Assembly (NCBI GenBank): GCA_041487355.1
Contig: JBGPND010000010.1
Location: 1-56,378, forward strand
Direction of reading: 5' to 3'
Source: JAMXLO01 sp041487355
GTDB taxonomy: Bacteria; Pseudomonadota; Alphaproteobacteria; Acetobacterales; Acetobacteraceae
DNA: 56,378 nt
This document shows, one piece after another, positions 48,239-56,378 of the stretch. The position numbers and the translations under genes were made by a program. Positions within the stretch are counted from its first letter, which is position 1; the number at the start of each line of letters is the position of its first letter. The notes beneath the pieces were generated by a model. The model saw nothing but the letters and a program-made list of their open reading frames with translations, did not search any database and was not told the DNA's origin.

Positions 48239-49368
48239 GCGGTCGGGCGGGGCTCCCGCCGCCGCACCGCTTGGCGCGACCGGTCAGCGCGGATCATCCT
48301 GAGCAGCATCCCTTCGCGCAGCCCGCGATCGGCCACGATGACACGGGGGGCTGGCCACAGCCGGGTGATCGCCGCGAACACCGCGCAGCCGGGCAACACG
48401 AAGTCCACCCGCTCGGGGCCGACGCAGGGATGTGCCGCCAGCCCCTCCCGCCCCAGCGCGCGCAGATTGGCGAGCGCCTGGTCGGCGACATCGCTGCTCA
48501 GCACCGTGCCGTCGACCAGCGGGCGCCGATAGCGCAGCAGGCCCAGGGCCACGCCGGCGAGCGTGGTGACGGTGCCGCTGGTGCCGAGCAGCTCCACGCC
48601 GCCATTGCGGATCTCATGGGCGATGCAATGCACCGACTCGAAGCTGGCCAGCCTGGCGGCCACATCGTCGACCATCTCCTGGAAGCCATCGGGGTCGAAC
48701 CCGGCCTGGCCGAACCGCTCGGCCAGCGTCACCACGCCGACCGGGAGGGAGTCATAGCCGATCAGCGCCGGCCGTCCGCACGCGTCGATGCGAACCCAGG
48801 CAAGCTCGGTCGAGCCACCGCCGATGTCGAACAGCAGCGCCCGCCGCCCGCCGTCAGCCAGCAGCGGGGTGCAGCTCTCCAGCGCCAGCTCGACCTCTTC
48901 GCGGGAGGAAATGATGCCGATGTCGAGACCGGTCTCGTCCTTCACCCGGGCGAGGAACTCGCTGCCATTGGCGGCGCGCCGGCAGGCTTCGGTGGCGATG
49001 GCGCGCAGCCGCCGGACGGGGCGGCGGGCGAGGCGGGCGGCACAGGCGTGCAGCGCCGCGAGCGCTCGCTCCATCGCGACCGGGCTGAGCCGGCCCGTCT
49101 GGTGCAGCCCTTCGCCGAGGCGGACGATGCGGCTGAAGCTATCGAGGACGCGGAAGCCGTCGCCCGAGGGGGCAGCCACCAGCATGCGGCAGTTGTTGGT
49201 GCCGAGGTCGAGGGCGGCGAAGGCGGGGCCGGACAACCGCCGAGCCTCGGTGGCCTGCTGGTTGCCGGCGTCGGCCAGGGAGTGGGCATTCCGCAGCATC
49301 ATCGCTGTATTGTCATCCGTGGCTGCCAGCCCGGGCAAGGGTCGTTGGGCAGGTGTCGGGGATTTCAT
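48235..49368 (-). CDS. Exopolyphosphatase / GppA family phosphatase
   Basis: 377 residues if started at 49368; starts at 49302 (preserving the fold) or further up are possible, and no strong ribosome site decides. FAALDLGTNNCRMLVA, LLFDIGGGSTELAWVRI (phosphate-binding loops) and LLGTSGTVTTLAGVALGL are the Ppx/GppA blocks. It removes phosphate from polyphosphate chain ends or converts pppGpp to ppGpp. It faces a ppk2 gene, so a role in polyphosphate turnover is likely. Confidence 0.88.
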   Translation of the reverse strand: MKSPTPAQRPLPGLAATDDNTAMMLRNAHSLADAGNQQATEARRLSGPAFAALDLGTNNCRMLVAAPSGDGFRVLDSFSRIVRLGEGLHQTGRLSPVAMERALAALHACAARLARRPVRRLRAIATEACRRAANGSEFLARVKDETGLDIGIISSREEVELALESCTPLLADGGRRALLFDIGGGSTELAWVRIDACGRPALIGYDSLPVGVVTLAERFGQAGFDPDGFQEMVDDVAARLASFESVHCIAHEIRNGGVELLGTSGTVTTLAGVALGLLRYRRPLVDGTVLSSDVADQALANLRALGREGLAAHPCVGPERVDFVLPGCAVFAAITRLWPAPRVIVADRGLREGMLLRMIRADRSRQAVRRREPRPTA

Positions 49369-49435
49369 GTGGGCATGGCCTGCCGGCTGCCAAGTCATCC
49401 ATGCTGCAATCCCGGACAGCCGAGGGAGACCAACC

Positions 49436-50365
49436 ATGAACGCCGTGGCCGACGTCGCGAGCACCCCGCATCTGTCGCGCAAGCAGATGCGCAGCATCAT
49501 CGACCGCTATCGCGTGACCTCCGGCAACGGCTTCCGGCTGAAGGACCACGACCCGGCCGACACGGCAGGGCATCTGCTGGCGAAGCCGCAGGCGGCTGCC
49601 ATGCTCGCCCACGGTGTGCAGCGCCTGGCGGAGCTGCAGGAGAAGCTCTACGCGCAGAACGCCTGGGCGATGCTGTGCGTGCTGCAGGCGATGGATGCCG
49701 CCGGCAAGGACAGCACGATCAAGCACGTGATGTCGGGGGTGAACCCGCAGGGCGTGCAGGTGACCAGCTTCAAGACACCGGGGACGGACGAGCTGGCGCA
49801 CGACTTCCTGTGGCGCTCCAATCGCGCGCTGCCGGCGCGCGGACAGATCGGCATCTTCAACCGCAGCCACTACGAGGAGGTCCTCGTCGTCCGGGTGCAT
49901 CCGGAGTTCCTCGAGCGGCAGCATCTGCCGAAGGAGCTGGTGGGCAGGCGGCTGTGGGAGCAGCGGCTCGAGGCGATCGCGGCGTTCGAGCGCTACCTCA
50001 CGCGGCAGGGCACGGTGGTGCTGAAATTCTTCCTCAACGTATCGCGGCAGGAGCAGAAGCGCCGGTTCCTCGAACGGCTGCAGGAGAAGGACAAGCACTG
50101 GAAGTTCAGCACCAGTGATCTGGCCGAGCGCGAATTCTGGGACGACTACCAGCGCGCCTACCAGGCGGCGATCGCCGCCACCGCCACGCCGCATGCGCCA
50201 TGGTTCGTGGTGCCGGCAGACAACAAATGGTTCACCCGGCTGATCGTCGTCGCCGCGATGATCGAGACGCTGGAGGCGCTGGACCTGAAGCTTCCCGCGC
50301 TGAGCGCGGAGCGGCAGGCGGCGCTGGAGGCGGCGCGGCGGAAGTTGGAGGGGGAGAGGGAGTAG
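49436..50365 (+). CDS. Polyphosphate kinase 2 family (nucleotide phosphotransferase)
   Basis: 309 residues from the ATG at 49436 (GAGGGAG upstream). Walker A AMDAAGKDS (85-93), GIFNRSHYEEVLVVRVHPE with the Walker B and Arg/Tyr lid residues, and LERLQEKDKHWKFSTSDLAE in the lid module are the PPK2 pattern, closest to classes that use polyphosphate to phosphorylate nucleotides. It transfers phosphate between polyphosphate and NDP/NMP in the cytoplasm. Divergent from ppx, the opposing activity. Confidence 0.92.
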   Translation: MNAVADVASTPHLSRKQMRSIIDRYRVTSGNGFRLKDHDPADTAGHLLAKPQAAAMLAHGVQRLAELQEKLYAQNAWAMLCVLQAMDAAGKDSTIKHVMSGVNPQGVQVTSFKTPGTDELAHDFLWRSNRALPARGQIGIFNRSHYEEVLVVRVHPEFLERQHLPKELVGRRLWEQRLEAIAAFERYLTRQGTVVLKFFLNVSRQEQKRRFLERLQEKDKHWKFSTSDLAEREFWDDYQRAYQAAIAATATPHAPWFVVPADNKWFTRLIVVAAMIETLEALDLKLPALSAERQAALEAARRKLEGERE

Positions 50366-50497
50366 GGAGCGAAGTCAGGCGCTTGGTAGCCATCTGATGG
50401 ATGGCCGATCACAACCCCGGAGCGGAAGCCCCGCGGTCGAATGTTTGGCGGGCAGAAGAGACCCGTTGCGGCCGTCTCCGGGAGGTCATTAAGATTC

Positions 50498-50525
50498 TTG
50501 CCCGACATAAATGCTTTGGTATAAG
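50498..50525 (+). promoter_or_regulatory. Candidate sigma-70-type promoter of the island operon
   Basis: TTGCCC (50498-50503), 16-base spacer, TATAAG (50520-50525), in the AT-richer stretch that starts about here. It lies 67 bases before the methyltransferase start. Nothing else is recognised between 50366 and 50591. Confidence 0.45.
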
Positions 50526-50591
50526 AGTTGCGAGGTGCTCGCCTGTCCGAAGGGCAGTAAATCAGAAACGCGTAAAGGGTATAGCTTCACC

Positions 50592-51401
50592 ATGGACCGG
50601 CCGCTGTTGCGATGGGCGGGCAGCAAACGGGTTCAGCTTCCGCTTATCGAGCGATTCTGGCCGGGCAGCTTTGCACGGTACCTCGAGCCATTTTGTGGTT
50701 CATGCGCCGCATTGTTTCACAGGCGGTCGCATCCAGCAGTGATGAATGACATTAACCCTGAGTTGATCAATTTCTGGAGGGTCATCAAGCTTCGGCCGCG
50801 CGAGCTTCACGCAGCAGCCGACATGCTGCCGAATTCGGAGCGAACCTATTACAAGATGAGAGCGCTTGAACCGACGGAGTTGCCAGATCTCGATCGGGCA
50901 GTGCGGTTTTTCTATCTGAACAGGTACTCCTTCAATGGGCTATACCGCACCAACCGCTTCGGGACGTACAATGTGCCCTATGGCGGCAGACGTTGTGGTA
51001 CACTGCCTCCACTGGCGGCATTCCTGACGCACTCTGAAGCCCTTGAGGCAGTAGACTTCTCCTGCGCTGATTTTGAAGGCTTCCTCATGGACTCTGCCCG
51101 GGAGGATGACTTCGTCTACTTGGATCCTCCATACGCGGTAAAGGGCAGCAGGGTATCAGGCGAGTACGATCAGAGATCCTTTCGGCATTCCGACTTCGAG
51201 CGACTGGTTCCGCTGCTAGAATTGCTTAATACGATTGGCGCGAAGTTTCTCTTGAGCTACGCTGCGGACGAGCGCGTTGCCAAGGCACTTAGCACCTATC
51301 TGCGGGGCCAGTATGGTGTCCGACGGCGCATATCTGGATTCCGGCACGGACGCACTGTGACGGATGAGATCGTGTTCTCCAATTACGAGCCAGCATCTTG
51401 A
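50592..51401 (+). CDS. D12-class DNA adenine N6-methyltransferase (Dam-like)
   Basis: 269 residues from the ATG at 50592; the open frame begins at 50511 without homologous sequence. RWAGSKRVQLP (WAGSK 8-12), LEPFCGSCAALF (SAM motif I, 32-42), NDINPELINFW, YSFNGLYRTNRFGTYNVPYG and FVYLDPPYA (DPPY 178-181) give the full D12/Dam set. The enzyme methylates adenine in a short target; the site is unknown. No restriction nuclease is adjacent. The stop overlaps the next start (TTGA). First gene of the four-gene island. Confidence 0.92.
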   Translation: MDRPLLRWAGSKRVQLPLIERFWPGSFARYLEPFCGSCAALFHRRSHPAVMNDINPELINFWRVIKLRPRELHAAADMLPNSERTYYKMRALEPTELPDLDRAVRFFYLNRYSFNGLYRTNRFGTYNVPYGGRRCGTLPPLAAFLTHSEALEAVDFSCADFEGFLMDSAREDDFVYLDPPYAVKGSRVSGEYDQRSFRHSDFERLVPLLELLNTIGAKFLLSYAADERVAKALSTYLRGQYGVRRRISGFRHGRTVTDEIVFSNYEPAS

Positions 51402-52627
51402 CGGTACACCTCGCAATAATCAGCGATCTACACGTCGGCACAAAGGCCAGGCGGCATGATCTGCGCCCTGGGCATCCCCCGGAGTCTTGGCCCGCGCCGT
51501 ATATCGAGGAATTCAGAGACTTCGTGCAGGCAGAGCACCTGACGGCGGAATACCTGTTGCTGCCCGGTGATATTTCGAACCAAGCGAGTCCAGAGGAATA
51601 TCGGTTGGCGGCAGAAAAGATAGTCGCGATCGCTGATATGCTGAAGTGCCCGCGCGAACACATTGTCCTTGTGCCCGGGAACCATGATGTGTGCTGGCCT
51701 GTTCAAAGGCTGGGAGGATCATTCTGGCAGGCCAAAAAATTCCTACCCATGTACGAGATCCTCACACCAGGTCTTGGGTTAGACAGCAAGGATTATGAGC
51801 CTCTGTTCAACCCTCCGTACGCCGTCGTCAAGGAATTAGGCGATCTGCTTTTCGTATTGGTCAACTCCGCCTGCAAGGACGATTACGTTGAGCCTGGCAC
51901 GGGTGGAACCAAGCCACATCACGGATCCTTCGCCCTGGAGAGTGCCAAGCACCTGTGCGCGCAGGTCGATAGAATAAGGGGCCACCGCCCCAAGTTCGCA
52001 ATCTTGCTGACGCATCACCACGTCCTTCCGATGACAGATCCCGATCCGTATTGGGAGGACTTCAGCATGATGAATAATAGCGACATCCTTTTTGATTTTA
52101 TCGCCAAGGCCGGAATCGATCTGGTGGTGCACGGACACAAGCACTGGCCGCGATTCCGCCCGCATCACGAGGCGCCGAGATCTCTGGTCACAGTCCTGAG
52201 CGCCGGTTCGTTTTCTGCCGAGATCCACGAGTCTCTTTCGGCAAAAGTGTTTAATAAATTCCATGTCGCGGAGCTGCGCGAGCGCGATATGGTCGGTAAC
52301 GCCTGCGGCTTCGTCTGGTCCTGGTCGTACTACGGTGGCCACGGTTGGAAGCGGAGCGTTCCGGAGAACGGAATCACACATAAAGAGCCGTTTGGCTACT
52401 ATCGACAGGCGGAGGAAGTCCTAACGGACGTCAGACATGCACACGCCACGGCCAAGGACTCCACGACTGGACCGCTTGAGTTAGCTGCCATCCTGGCACG
52501 CGTGCCGAACGCCGACTATATTCCGGATCAGATGCTGGACGAGGCCGTCGTGTTGCTCGTCAAAGAGGTGGACGCACAGCTCCTCACGGACTCGGCGTCT
52601 GGTAAGAGGTATATTTACCATGGCTAG
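51398..52627 (+). CDS. Calcineurin-like metallophosphoesterase
   Basis: 409 residues from a TTG at 51398, which overlaps the methyltransferase stop by four bases. The phosphoesterase motifs are complete: ISDLHVG (Asp10, His12), LPGDISN (Asp58, Asn61), VPGNHDV (Asn95, His96), LTHHHV (His206-208) and VHGHKHW (GHxH 246-249). Such proteins are nucleases or phosphatases with two metals. The C-terminal 130 residues (DGYYRQAEEVLTDV-like region onward) are not recognised and may bind the ATPase. It overlaps the ATPase gene by 8 bases, suggesting a working pair. A defence-effector role is inference. Confidence 0.88.
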   Translation: MTVHLAIISDLHVGTKARRHDLRPGHPPESWPAPYIEEFRDFVQAEHLTAEYLLLPGDISNQASPEEYRLAAEKIVAIADMLKCPREHIVLVPGNHDVCWPVQRLGGSFWQAKKFLPMYEILTPGLGLDSKDYEPLFNPPYAVVKELGDLLFVLVNSACKDDYVEPGTGGTKPHHGSFALESAKHLCAQVDRIRGHRPKFAILLTHHHVLPMTDPDPYWEDFSMMNNSDILFDFIAKAGIDLVVHGHKHWPRFRPHHEAPRSLVTVLSAGSFSAEIHESLSAKVFNKFHVAELRERDMVGNACGFVWSWSYYGGHGWKRSVPENGITHKEPFGYYRQAEEVLTDVRHAHATAKDSTTGPLELAAILARVPNADYIPDQMLDEAVVLLVKEVDAQLLTDSASGKRYIYHG

Positions 52628-54497
52628 CGCATCAATACTCAACGAGCAACGCAACATCTTCGAGGTCGACAACGCCCGCAACCAGTACGAGCAGCAGCTG
52701 CCAGCGACCTTTGTGCCGACCGAGATCTATTGGCGGCTATTTTCGGCTAAAAACCAAGTGCTCGTGGGGACTCGTGGTTCTGGAAAAACCGCAGTCCTAA
52801 AAATGCTCTCGCTTCCATACCTGTTGAACTTCGAGGACGACACCGCATACGAATTCATCAGGAGACAGAGTTTCCTAGGAATATATATCCCCGTGACCAC
52901 GCTATGGCTGGGACCCATCAAGTCAAGGCTCTGGGCCAATTCTGAAGAAAAAGGACGTGAGTTTCTCTGGCACTTCTCTATAGCAGCCTGTCAGGCGCTG
53001 ACAAAGACAATCGAAGCCGCATTGTCGGCCTATATCCGCGATGCTCCTAATCGTCTTGCGGCCCACGCCCAAATCATCTCCAGACTCACACTCATCTGGT
53101 TCCCGGGGGATGCAGCGACGCGCTGCGCGTCGTTCCAGGATCTCCGCGAAAGACTTGGCCAGCTACCGCTCGAAAAGAATCTGTTCGAATCGTCCCAGTT
53201 TCTGAATCCGCAGGACAATCAAGCGGCCAAATTCTTAGGTGGTACCAGATTCTATTCGCCCGTGCTGGACGCTTTTTTGCACGGCGTAGCAGCCGTACAG
53301 ACTGTGCTCGGCCTCTCTGATGACAAAACGTCCTGGCTCATCTGCCTGGATGAGGTGGAGACGCTTGATGCAGACTGTCAAGCTGTCATCAACTCCTTCA
53401 TGCGTTCCGACTTCGGCAACCGCTATTTTAAGATTGCCACCTTGCCCTACGCTCACAAGACGCTCCGTACTAATTTGGATGCACCACTCCAAGTAGGCCA
53501 CGACTTCGAATACGTATGGATGGATGACGATCCAGCCACTCACGAAAATGCGCTTCGCGGGGCCGTTGGCGACTATACGTCGTCCACCTTCGCGAGGATG
53601 CTGTACAATAAGCGACGATCGACTGCGGCAGGAGCGTATAGCCGATACAATCTGGATCGCCTGCTCGGGAAGAATAGTATTCTAAGTCCAGTCGAGCTAC
53701 TTCAGGATTCCCGTCGTCATAAAGATGCCAGCACCATCGTTCACACTTTTGAAGAGCTCGCCAAGGACCACTTTAACGAACTGACCCTCCGAAGGACACT
53801 GCGGTTGCGGCGTATTGCCGTGGCCTCCGGCGACGACTCGGCAGCAATTAACTCGGAATTTGGTGATCAGGTTCTTCGCAAGGCGTTGGGGTTCTTGCTT
53901 TTAAGAGACGCAATTCGGGCTAGGCGGGGTAGCACAAAGATTGACGTCTATTCGGGCGCAGAAATGCTCATACGCTTGGCTGATGGCAACCCACGTACAA
54001 TGATCCGCCTACTAAACTCGATGCTAAGGAACAGTGGTTGGGAAAGCACCTCGGCGAACCCGGTAATATCGCGCAGCCACCAGCACGAGACTTCGACCAG
54101 ATTCTCCAAGGCAGTGGTGGAGAGAACGAGATCGGAAGAGGAGGTAGGCCAGGCGCTCTATGGACTACTGACACGAATCGGAAGCGGGCTACGCGGCATG
54201 TTCCACAACGGAAGGATCGGGAGCGACTTCGTCGGCCAGGTCATTTTTGACTCTAGCCAATTTGGACAATTCCGACTCGAAATTGAGCTGGGAATTCAAC
54301 TCGGCTTACTGCGCGTCGATATCCGACCTGGGGCTGATTTCGTGCTCCCCACCGACGGTGGTACATTTCGCTTGTCCTATTGCTTGAGTCCAGCCTTCAG
54401 CCTCGTGCCGAGACGGGGGCGGCCCGCGTCGCTTCTCAATGTCATCGGGAGTGGTCCTATTGAACAGCCGGGGTTCGACTTCAGTGCGCCGGCTTAA
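52620..54497 (+). CDS. ORC/CDC6-like P-loop ATPase
   Basis: 625 residues from the ATG at 52620. Walker A LVGTRGSGKTAVL (G50-T57 core) and Walker B WLICLDEVETLD (239-250, Asp244/Glu245) are intact; the opening (NARNQYEQQLPATFVPTEIY just before the P-loop) resembles ORC/CDC6-type AAA proteins. A LADGNPRTMIRLLNSML segment near 455-472 looks like a sensor-2 region. The C-terminal third contains a predicted winged-helix-like part. It likely remodels or senses DNA or proteins using ATP. It overlaps the phosphoesterase gene by 8 bases and the following gene by up to 59. Confidence 0.82.
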   Translation: MASASILNEQRNIFEVDNARNQYEQQLPATFVPTEIYWRLFSAKNQVLVGTRGSGKTAVLKMLSLPYLLNFEDDTAYEFIRRQSFLGIYIPVTTLWLGPIKSRLWANSEEKGREFLWHFSIAACQALTKTIEAALSAYIRDAPNRLAAHAQIISRLTLIWFPGDAATRCASFQDLRERLGQLPLEKNLFESSQFLNPQDNQAAKFLGGTRFYSPVLDAFLHGVAAVQTVLGLSDDKTSWLICLDEVETLDADCQAVINSFMRSDFGNRYFKIATLPYAHKTLRTNLDAPLQVGHDFEYVWMDDDPATHENALRGAVGDYTSSTFARMLYNKRRSTAAGAYSRYNLDRLLGKNSILSPVELLQDSRRHKDASTIVHTFEELAKDHFNELTLRRTLRLRRIAVASGDDSAAINSEFGDQVLRKALGFLLLRDAIRARRGSTKIDVYSGAEMLIRLADGNPRTMIRLLNSMLRNSGWESTSANPVISRSHQHETSTRFSKAVVERTRSEEEVGQALYGLLTRIGSGLRGMFHNGRIGSDFVGQVIFDSSQFGQFRLEIELGIQLGLLRVDIRPGADFVLPTDGGTFRLSYCLSPAFSLVPRRGRPASLLNVIGSGPIEQPGFDFSAPA

Positions 54498-55428
54498 CCG
54501 ACTCTCGCTCATCGACCGACGACAGGACGAGGTCGACTGGCCGCGCGTGGCGTGTGCTATCTTTGCCTGCGGAACCGAGACAAGATGCGTCGCCCTGTTC
54601 TCTCAATTGCCTCAGCTGCTGGACGAGCAGGCGCTCGTATTGGAATTCGACGGTCAACACATGGACGATCAGCTTGCGGCAAGCCGACAATTCTTCGCGA
54701 AGCGAGTTAGGAGCGACCAGTTTTTCGCCCCCGGCGCAGATGTCCTCGCCTTGATAGAATGCATCCTTCGCATCGTTGCACGGGCCCGGAACGATGCAAA
54801 CCTTATCTTCGTTGACATTTCATCGATGCCGAGGTTATGGTATCTGAGCATCATTGTTTGGTTCAGATACTCATCCTATGCATCAACTCACAAACTTATC
54901 CTAGGCTATTCTGGCGGTTTGTATCCCGAGCCCTACCCCGAGCGCCAGATTATGGAGCTTCGCAGCGTAGCGGGAACCGGCGGATATTACGATGCTTCAC
55001 AGCCAGTCATTGCTATCGTAAATGTCGGTTTTGACGCAGGTGCTGCATTAGCTATCGAGGACCGGATCGAGCCAGAGAAGATAATTGCCGTCATAGTGAG
55101 AACAGACAAATTCGAGCAGGAGCTGTCTCTTTCTGAGACACTGAACGAGGAATTTCTCACGCGCGCGGACATCAAGGTTTATCTCCCTCACCTCTCGTTC
55201 TCGCAGCCATATAGAGGAATATGCGAGCTATTAGCGCCGATCAATGACGTGAATGTCGTCTGTGTGCCACTCGGCCCGAAGACCCACGTCGTGGCGCTCG
55301 CTTTGGCGGGGCTTGTATTTCCACGTGCCACCTCGATCCACCTAATCTCTAAGTACAGTCGCCCGTTTCGGGCGGACCCCAGTGGCCAGGTCTGTTTTGG
55401 CGAATTGACCGCAATCCTCGAGCAGTAA
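54439..55428 (+). CDS. Unrecognised protein with two Rossmann-like halves
   Basis: 329 residues from the ATG at 54439, overlapping the ATPase end by 59 bases; a GTG at 54484 (overlap 14 bases) is a good alternative and keeps the fold. No known family was recognised. The N-terminal half has AIFACGTETRCVALFSQL (40-57) and a strand-loop-helix LIFVDISSMPRLW (122-134). The C-terminal half has NVVCVPLGPKTHVVALALAG (272-291). These paired strand/Gly-Ser-loop/helix units resemble nucleotide-binding sensor domains, but the resemblance is weak. No nuclease motif is seen. Last gene of the island. Confidence 0.7.
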   Translation: MSSGVVLLNSRGSTSVRRLNRLSLIDRRQDEVDWPRVACAIFACGTETRCVALFSQLPQLLDEQALVLEFDGQHMDDQLAASRQFFAKRVRSDQFFAPGADVLALIECILRIVARARNDANLIFVDISSMPRLWYLSIIVWFRYSSYASTHKLILGYSGGLYPEPYPERQIMELRSVAGTGGYYDASQPVIAIVNVGFDAGAALAIEDRIEPEKIIAVIVRTDKFEQELSLSETLNEEFLTRADIKVYLPHLSFSQPYRGICELLAPINDVNVVCVPLGPKTHVVALALAGLVFPRATSIHLISKYSRPFRADPSGQVCFGELTAILEQ

Positions 55429-55575
55429 ACGCCGGAAGTTTCGCCGTCCCTCGCTACGCGGTCCTGAGTGTCCGTCCGGAAGGTTTGCGAGTCTTTTGAG
55501 TCAGTTAGGCGGGGTGGCTTGAACGCATCGAATCAACTGTGATTCTATCGCGGACACCGATTCGCGAGGTGCCAT

Positions 55576-55626
55576 ATGTGGACGACCGAGAACCGCCCCC
55601 GGTACGACCGGGACAAGCCGCGCTAA
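55576..55626 (+). mobile_element. Start of an IS5-family transposase, truncated
   Basis: ATG at 55576 opens MWTTENRPRYDRDKPR and then stops. This is the usual N-terminus of IS5-group transposases (MWTTENR-x-x-YDR), after which homology ends. Upstream, GAATCAACTGTGATTC (about 55522-55537) is an inverted pair of the sort found near the ends of such elements. The rest of the element is gone. It sits 150 bases after the island's last gene. The flanking 55429-55657 has no other recognisable feature. Confidence 0.55.
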
Positions 55627-55657
55627 GCACGGCTACCAAGCGTCTGCTTCTCACCCC

Positions 55658-56161
55658 CTACCCCCCACCTGCCCGCCAACCCGCCGCCGTATCATGGTCG
55701 GGGTGCTGGAAGTTGCTGATCCGCGACAGATCCTCCGGCGCACCGGCCTCGCCGGTCCGCCGCGCGGGCAACGCCGCCAGCATCGCCGGATCGAAGCTGG
55801 CCCAGCGGCTCTCTACACCGTCCACCTGGGACAGCGTCACCGCCTCCGGCGTGTCCAGACTGCCGATCGTCACGCTGATCGAGCCGGAACGCCTGATGTA
55901 GCGGAAGCCGAGCGGCGTGCCGCAGCCCGCGCAGAAGTCGCGCTCCGCGGCCGAGGAACTGCGGAACGTGCCTGGCGCGCCGCGGGTCCAGGCAAAGTCC
56001 TGCGTGGCCACGTTGGCCCAGGCCTTGAACGGCCCGCCGACCGCCTTCTGGCACATGCGGCAATGGCAGATGCCGGCGCGCTCCGGCCTGGCGAACAGCG
56101 CATAGCGGACGGCGCCGCACTGGCAGCCGCCGGTCAACACGGGCTTGCGCTGTTCGCTCAT
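55658..56161 (-). CDS. GFA/CENP-V family zinc protein
   Basis: 167 residues. LTGGCQCGAVRYALF, ICHCRMCQKAVGGPFKAWAN and FCAGCGTPLGFRYI are the three cysteine motifs that bind zinc in the GFA (glutathione-dependent formaldehyde-activating) fold. Members may help glutathione-formaldehyde adducts form or act as general small-molecule lyases; the enzymatic role is disputed. Ribosome site GGAGGC before the ATG. The gene lies 16 bases after the lactate permease stop, same strand. Confidence 0.9.
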   Translation of the reverse strand: MSEQRKPVLTGGCQCGAVRYALFARPERAGICHCRMCQKAVGGPFKAWANVATQDFAWTRGAPGTFRSSSAAERDFCAGCGTPLGFRYIRRSGSISVTIGSLDTPEAVTLSQVDGVESRWASFDPAMLAALPARRTGEAGAPEDLSRISNFQHPDHDTAAGWRAGGG

Positions 56162-56177
56162 CGGTGCCTCCGATCCG

Positions 56178-56378
<201 letters not shown>

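Noticed and set aside
48208..50118. 636-codon plus-strand frame over ppx and out-of-frame ppk2
   Set aside because: It crosses ppx in antisense and ppk2 out of frame; no motif.
50366..50591. tRNA or integrase attachment site at the left edge of the island
   Set aside because: No cloverleaf, tRNA 3' end or direct repeat with the right edge could be seen by eye.

Overview
The window is about 56 kb of high-GC, gene-dense chromosome with alphaproteobacterial character. Supporting families are a Ros/MucR-type regulator, a DUF3035 (BamF-like) lipoprotein, a phasin, an EcfG-like sigma remnant, bacterial egtB/egtD, and many orphan periplasmic binding proteins. The mix of families looks most like Acetobacteraceae (Rhodospirillales); the genus is inference. 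No rRNA, tRNA, CRISPR array or prophage was recognised.

Layout. 1-3.0 kb (minus): a partial lytic transglycosylase, a GT87 membrane glycosyltransferase, a P1-family self-processing peptidase and a small membrane protein. 3.0-7.0 kb: ergothioneine genes egtB-egtD, flanked by a truncated sigma factor and a truncated Ku gene fused by overlap to a DUF2934 gene. 7.0-13.3 kb: a large HEPN-like protein, an MFS transporter, and a translationally coupled class III aminotransferase/FAD amine oxidase pair. 13.4-20.3 kb: gltB-gltD (glutamate synthase) followed by an SDR dehydrogenase. 20.4-28.9 kb: Asp/Glu racemase-like protein, a collapsed response regulator, MucR, DUF7662, an oligopeptide-type binding protein, a hybrid histidine kinase, an amidohydrolase and a methyltransferase. 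28.9-35.7 kb is a gene-decay zone: a LivF ATPase without a Walker A, a quinone-reductase stub, an amidohydrolase tail and an alpha/beta-hydrolase stub lie among palindromic repeats and between intact deacetylase, SGNH hydrolase, LivK-type and DUF3035 genes. 35.7-41.4 kb: DUF1330/LysR, ilvE/marR and an OmpR-EnvZ-type two-component pair. 41.5-47.4 kb: phasin, a luciferase-like monooxygenase, two divergent TauD/TfdA dioxygenases, a LivK-type binding protein and a flavin split-barrel protein. 47.5-50.4 kb: rlmE-ppx facing ppk2 (polyphosphate turnover).

50.5-55.4 kb is the most unusual segment. Four plus-strand genes overlap end to start: a D12-class adenine methyltransferase, a calcineurin-like phosphoesterase, an ORC/CDC6-like P-loop ATPase and a protein of unrecognised family. 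They are visibly more AT-rich than their neighbours, follow a candidate promoter, and end beside an IS5-type transposase stub. This has the form of a horizontally acquired DNA-modification/defence operon and is the best candidate here for an undescribed system. The window closes with a GFA-family protein and the 3' end of an L-lactate permease.

At least three families of palindromic intergenic elements are scattered through the window, often beside broken genes. Protein families were assigned by reading translated sequence for motifs; no database search was possible.
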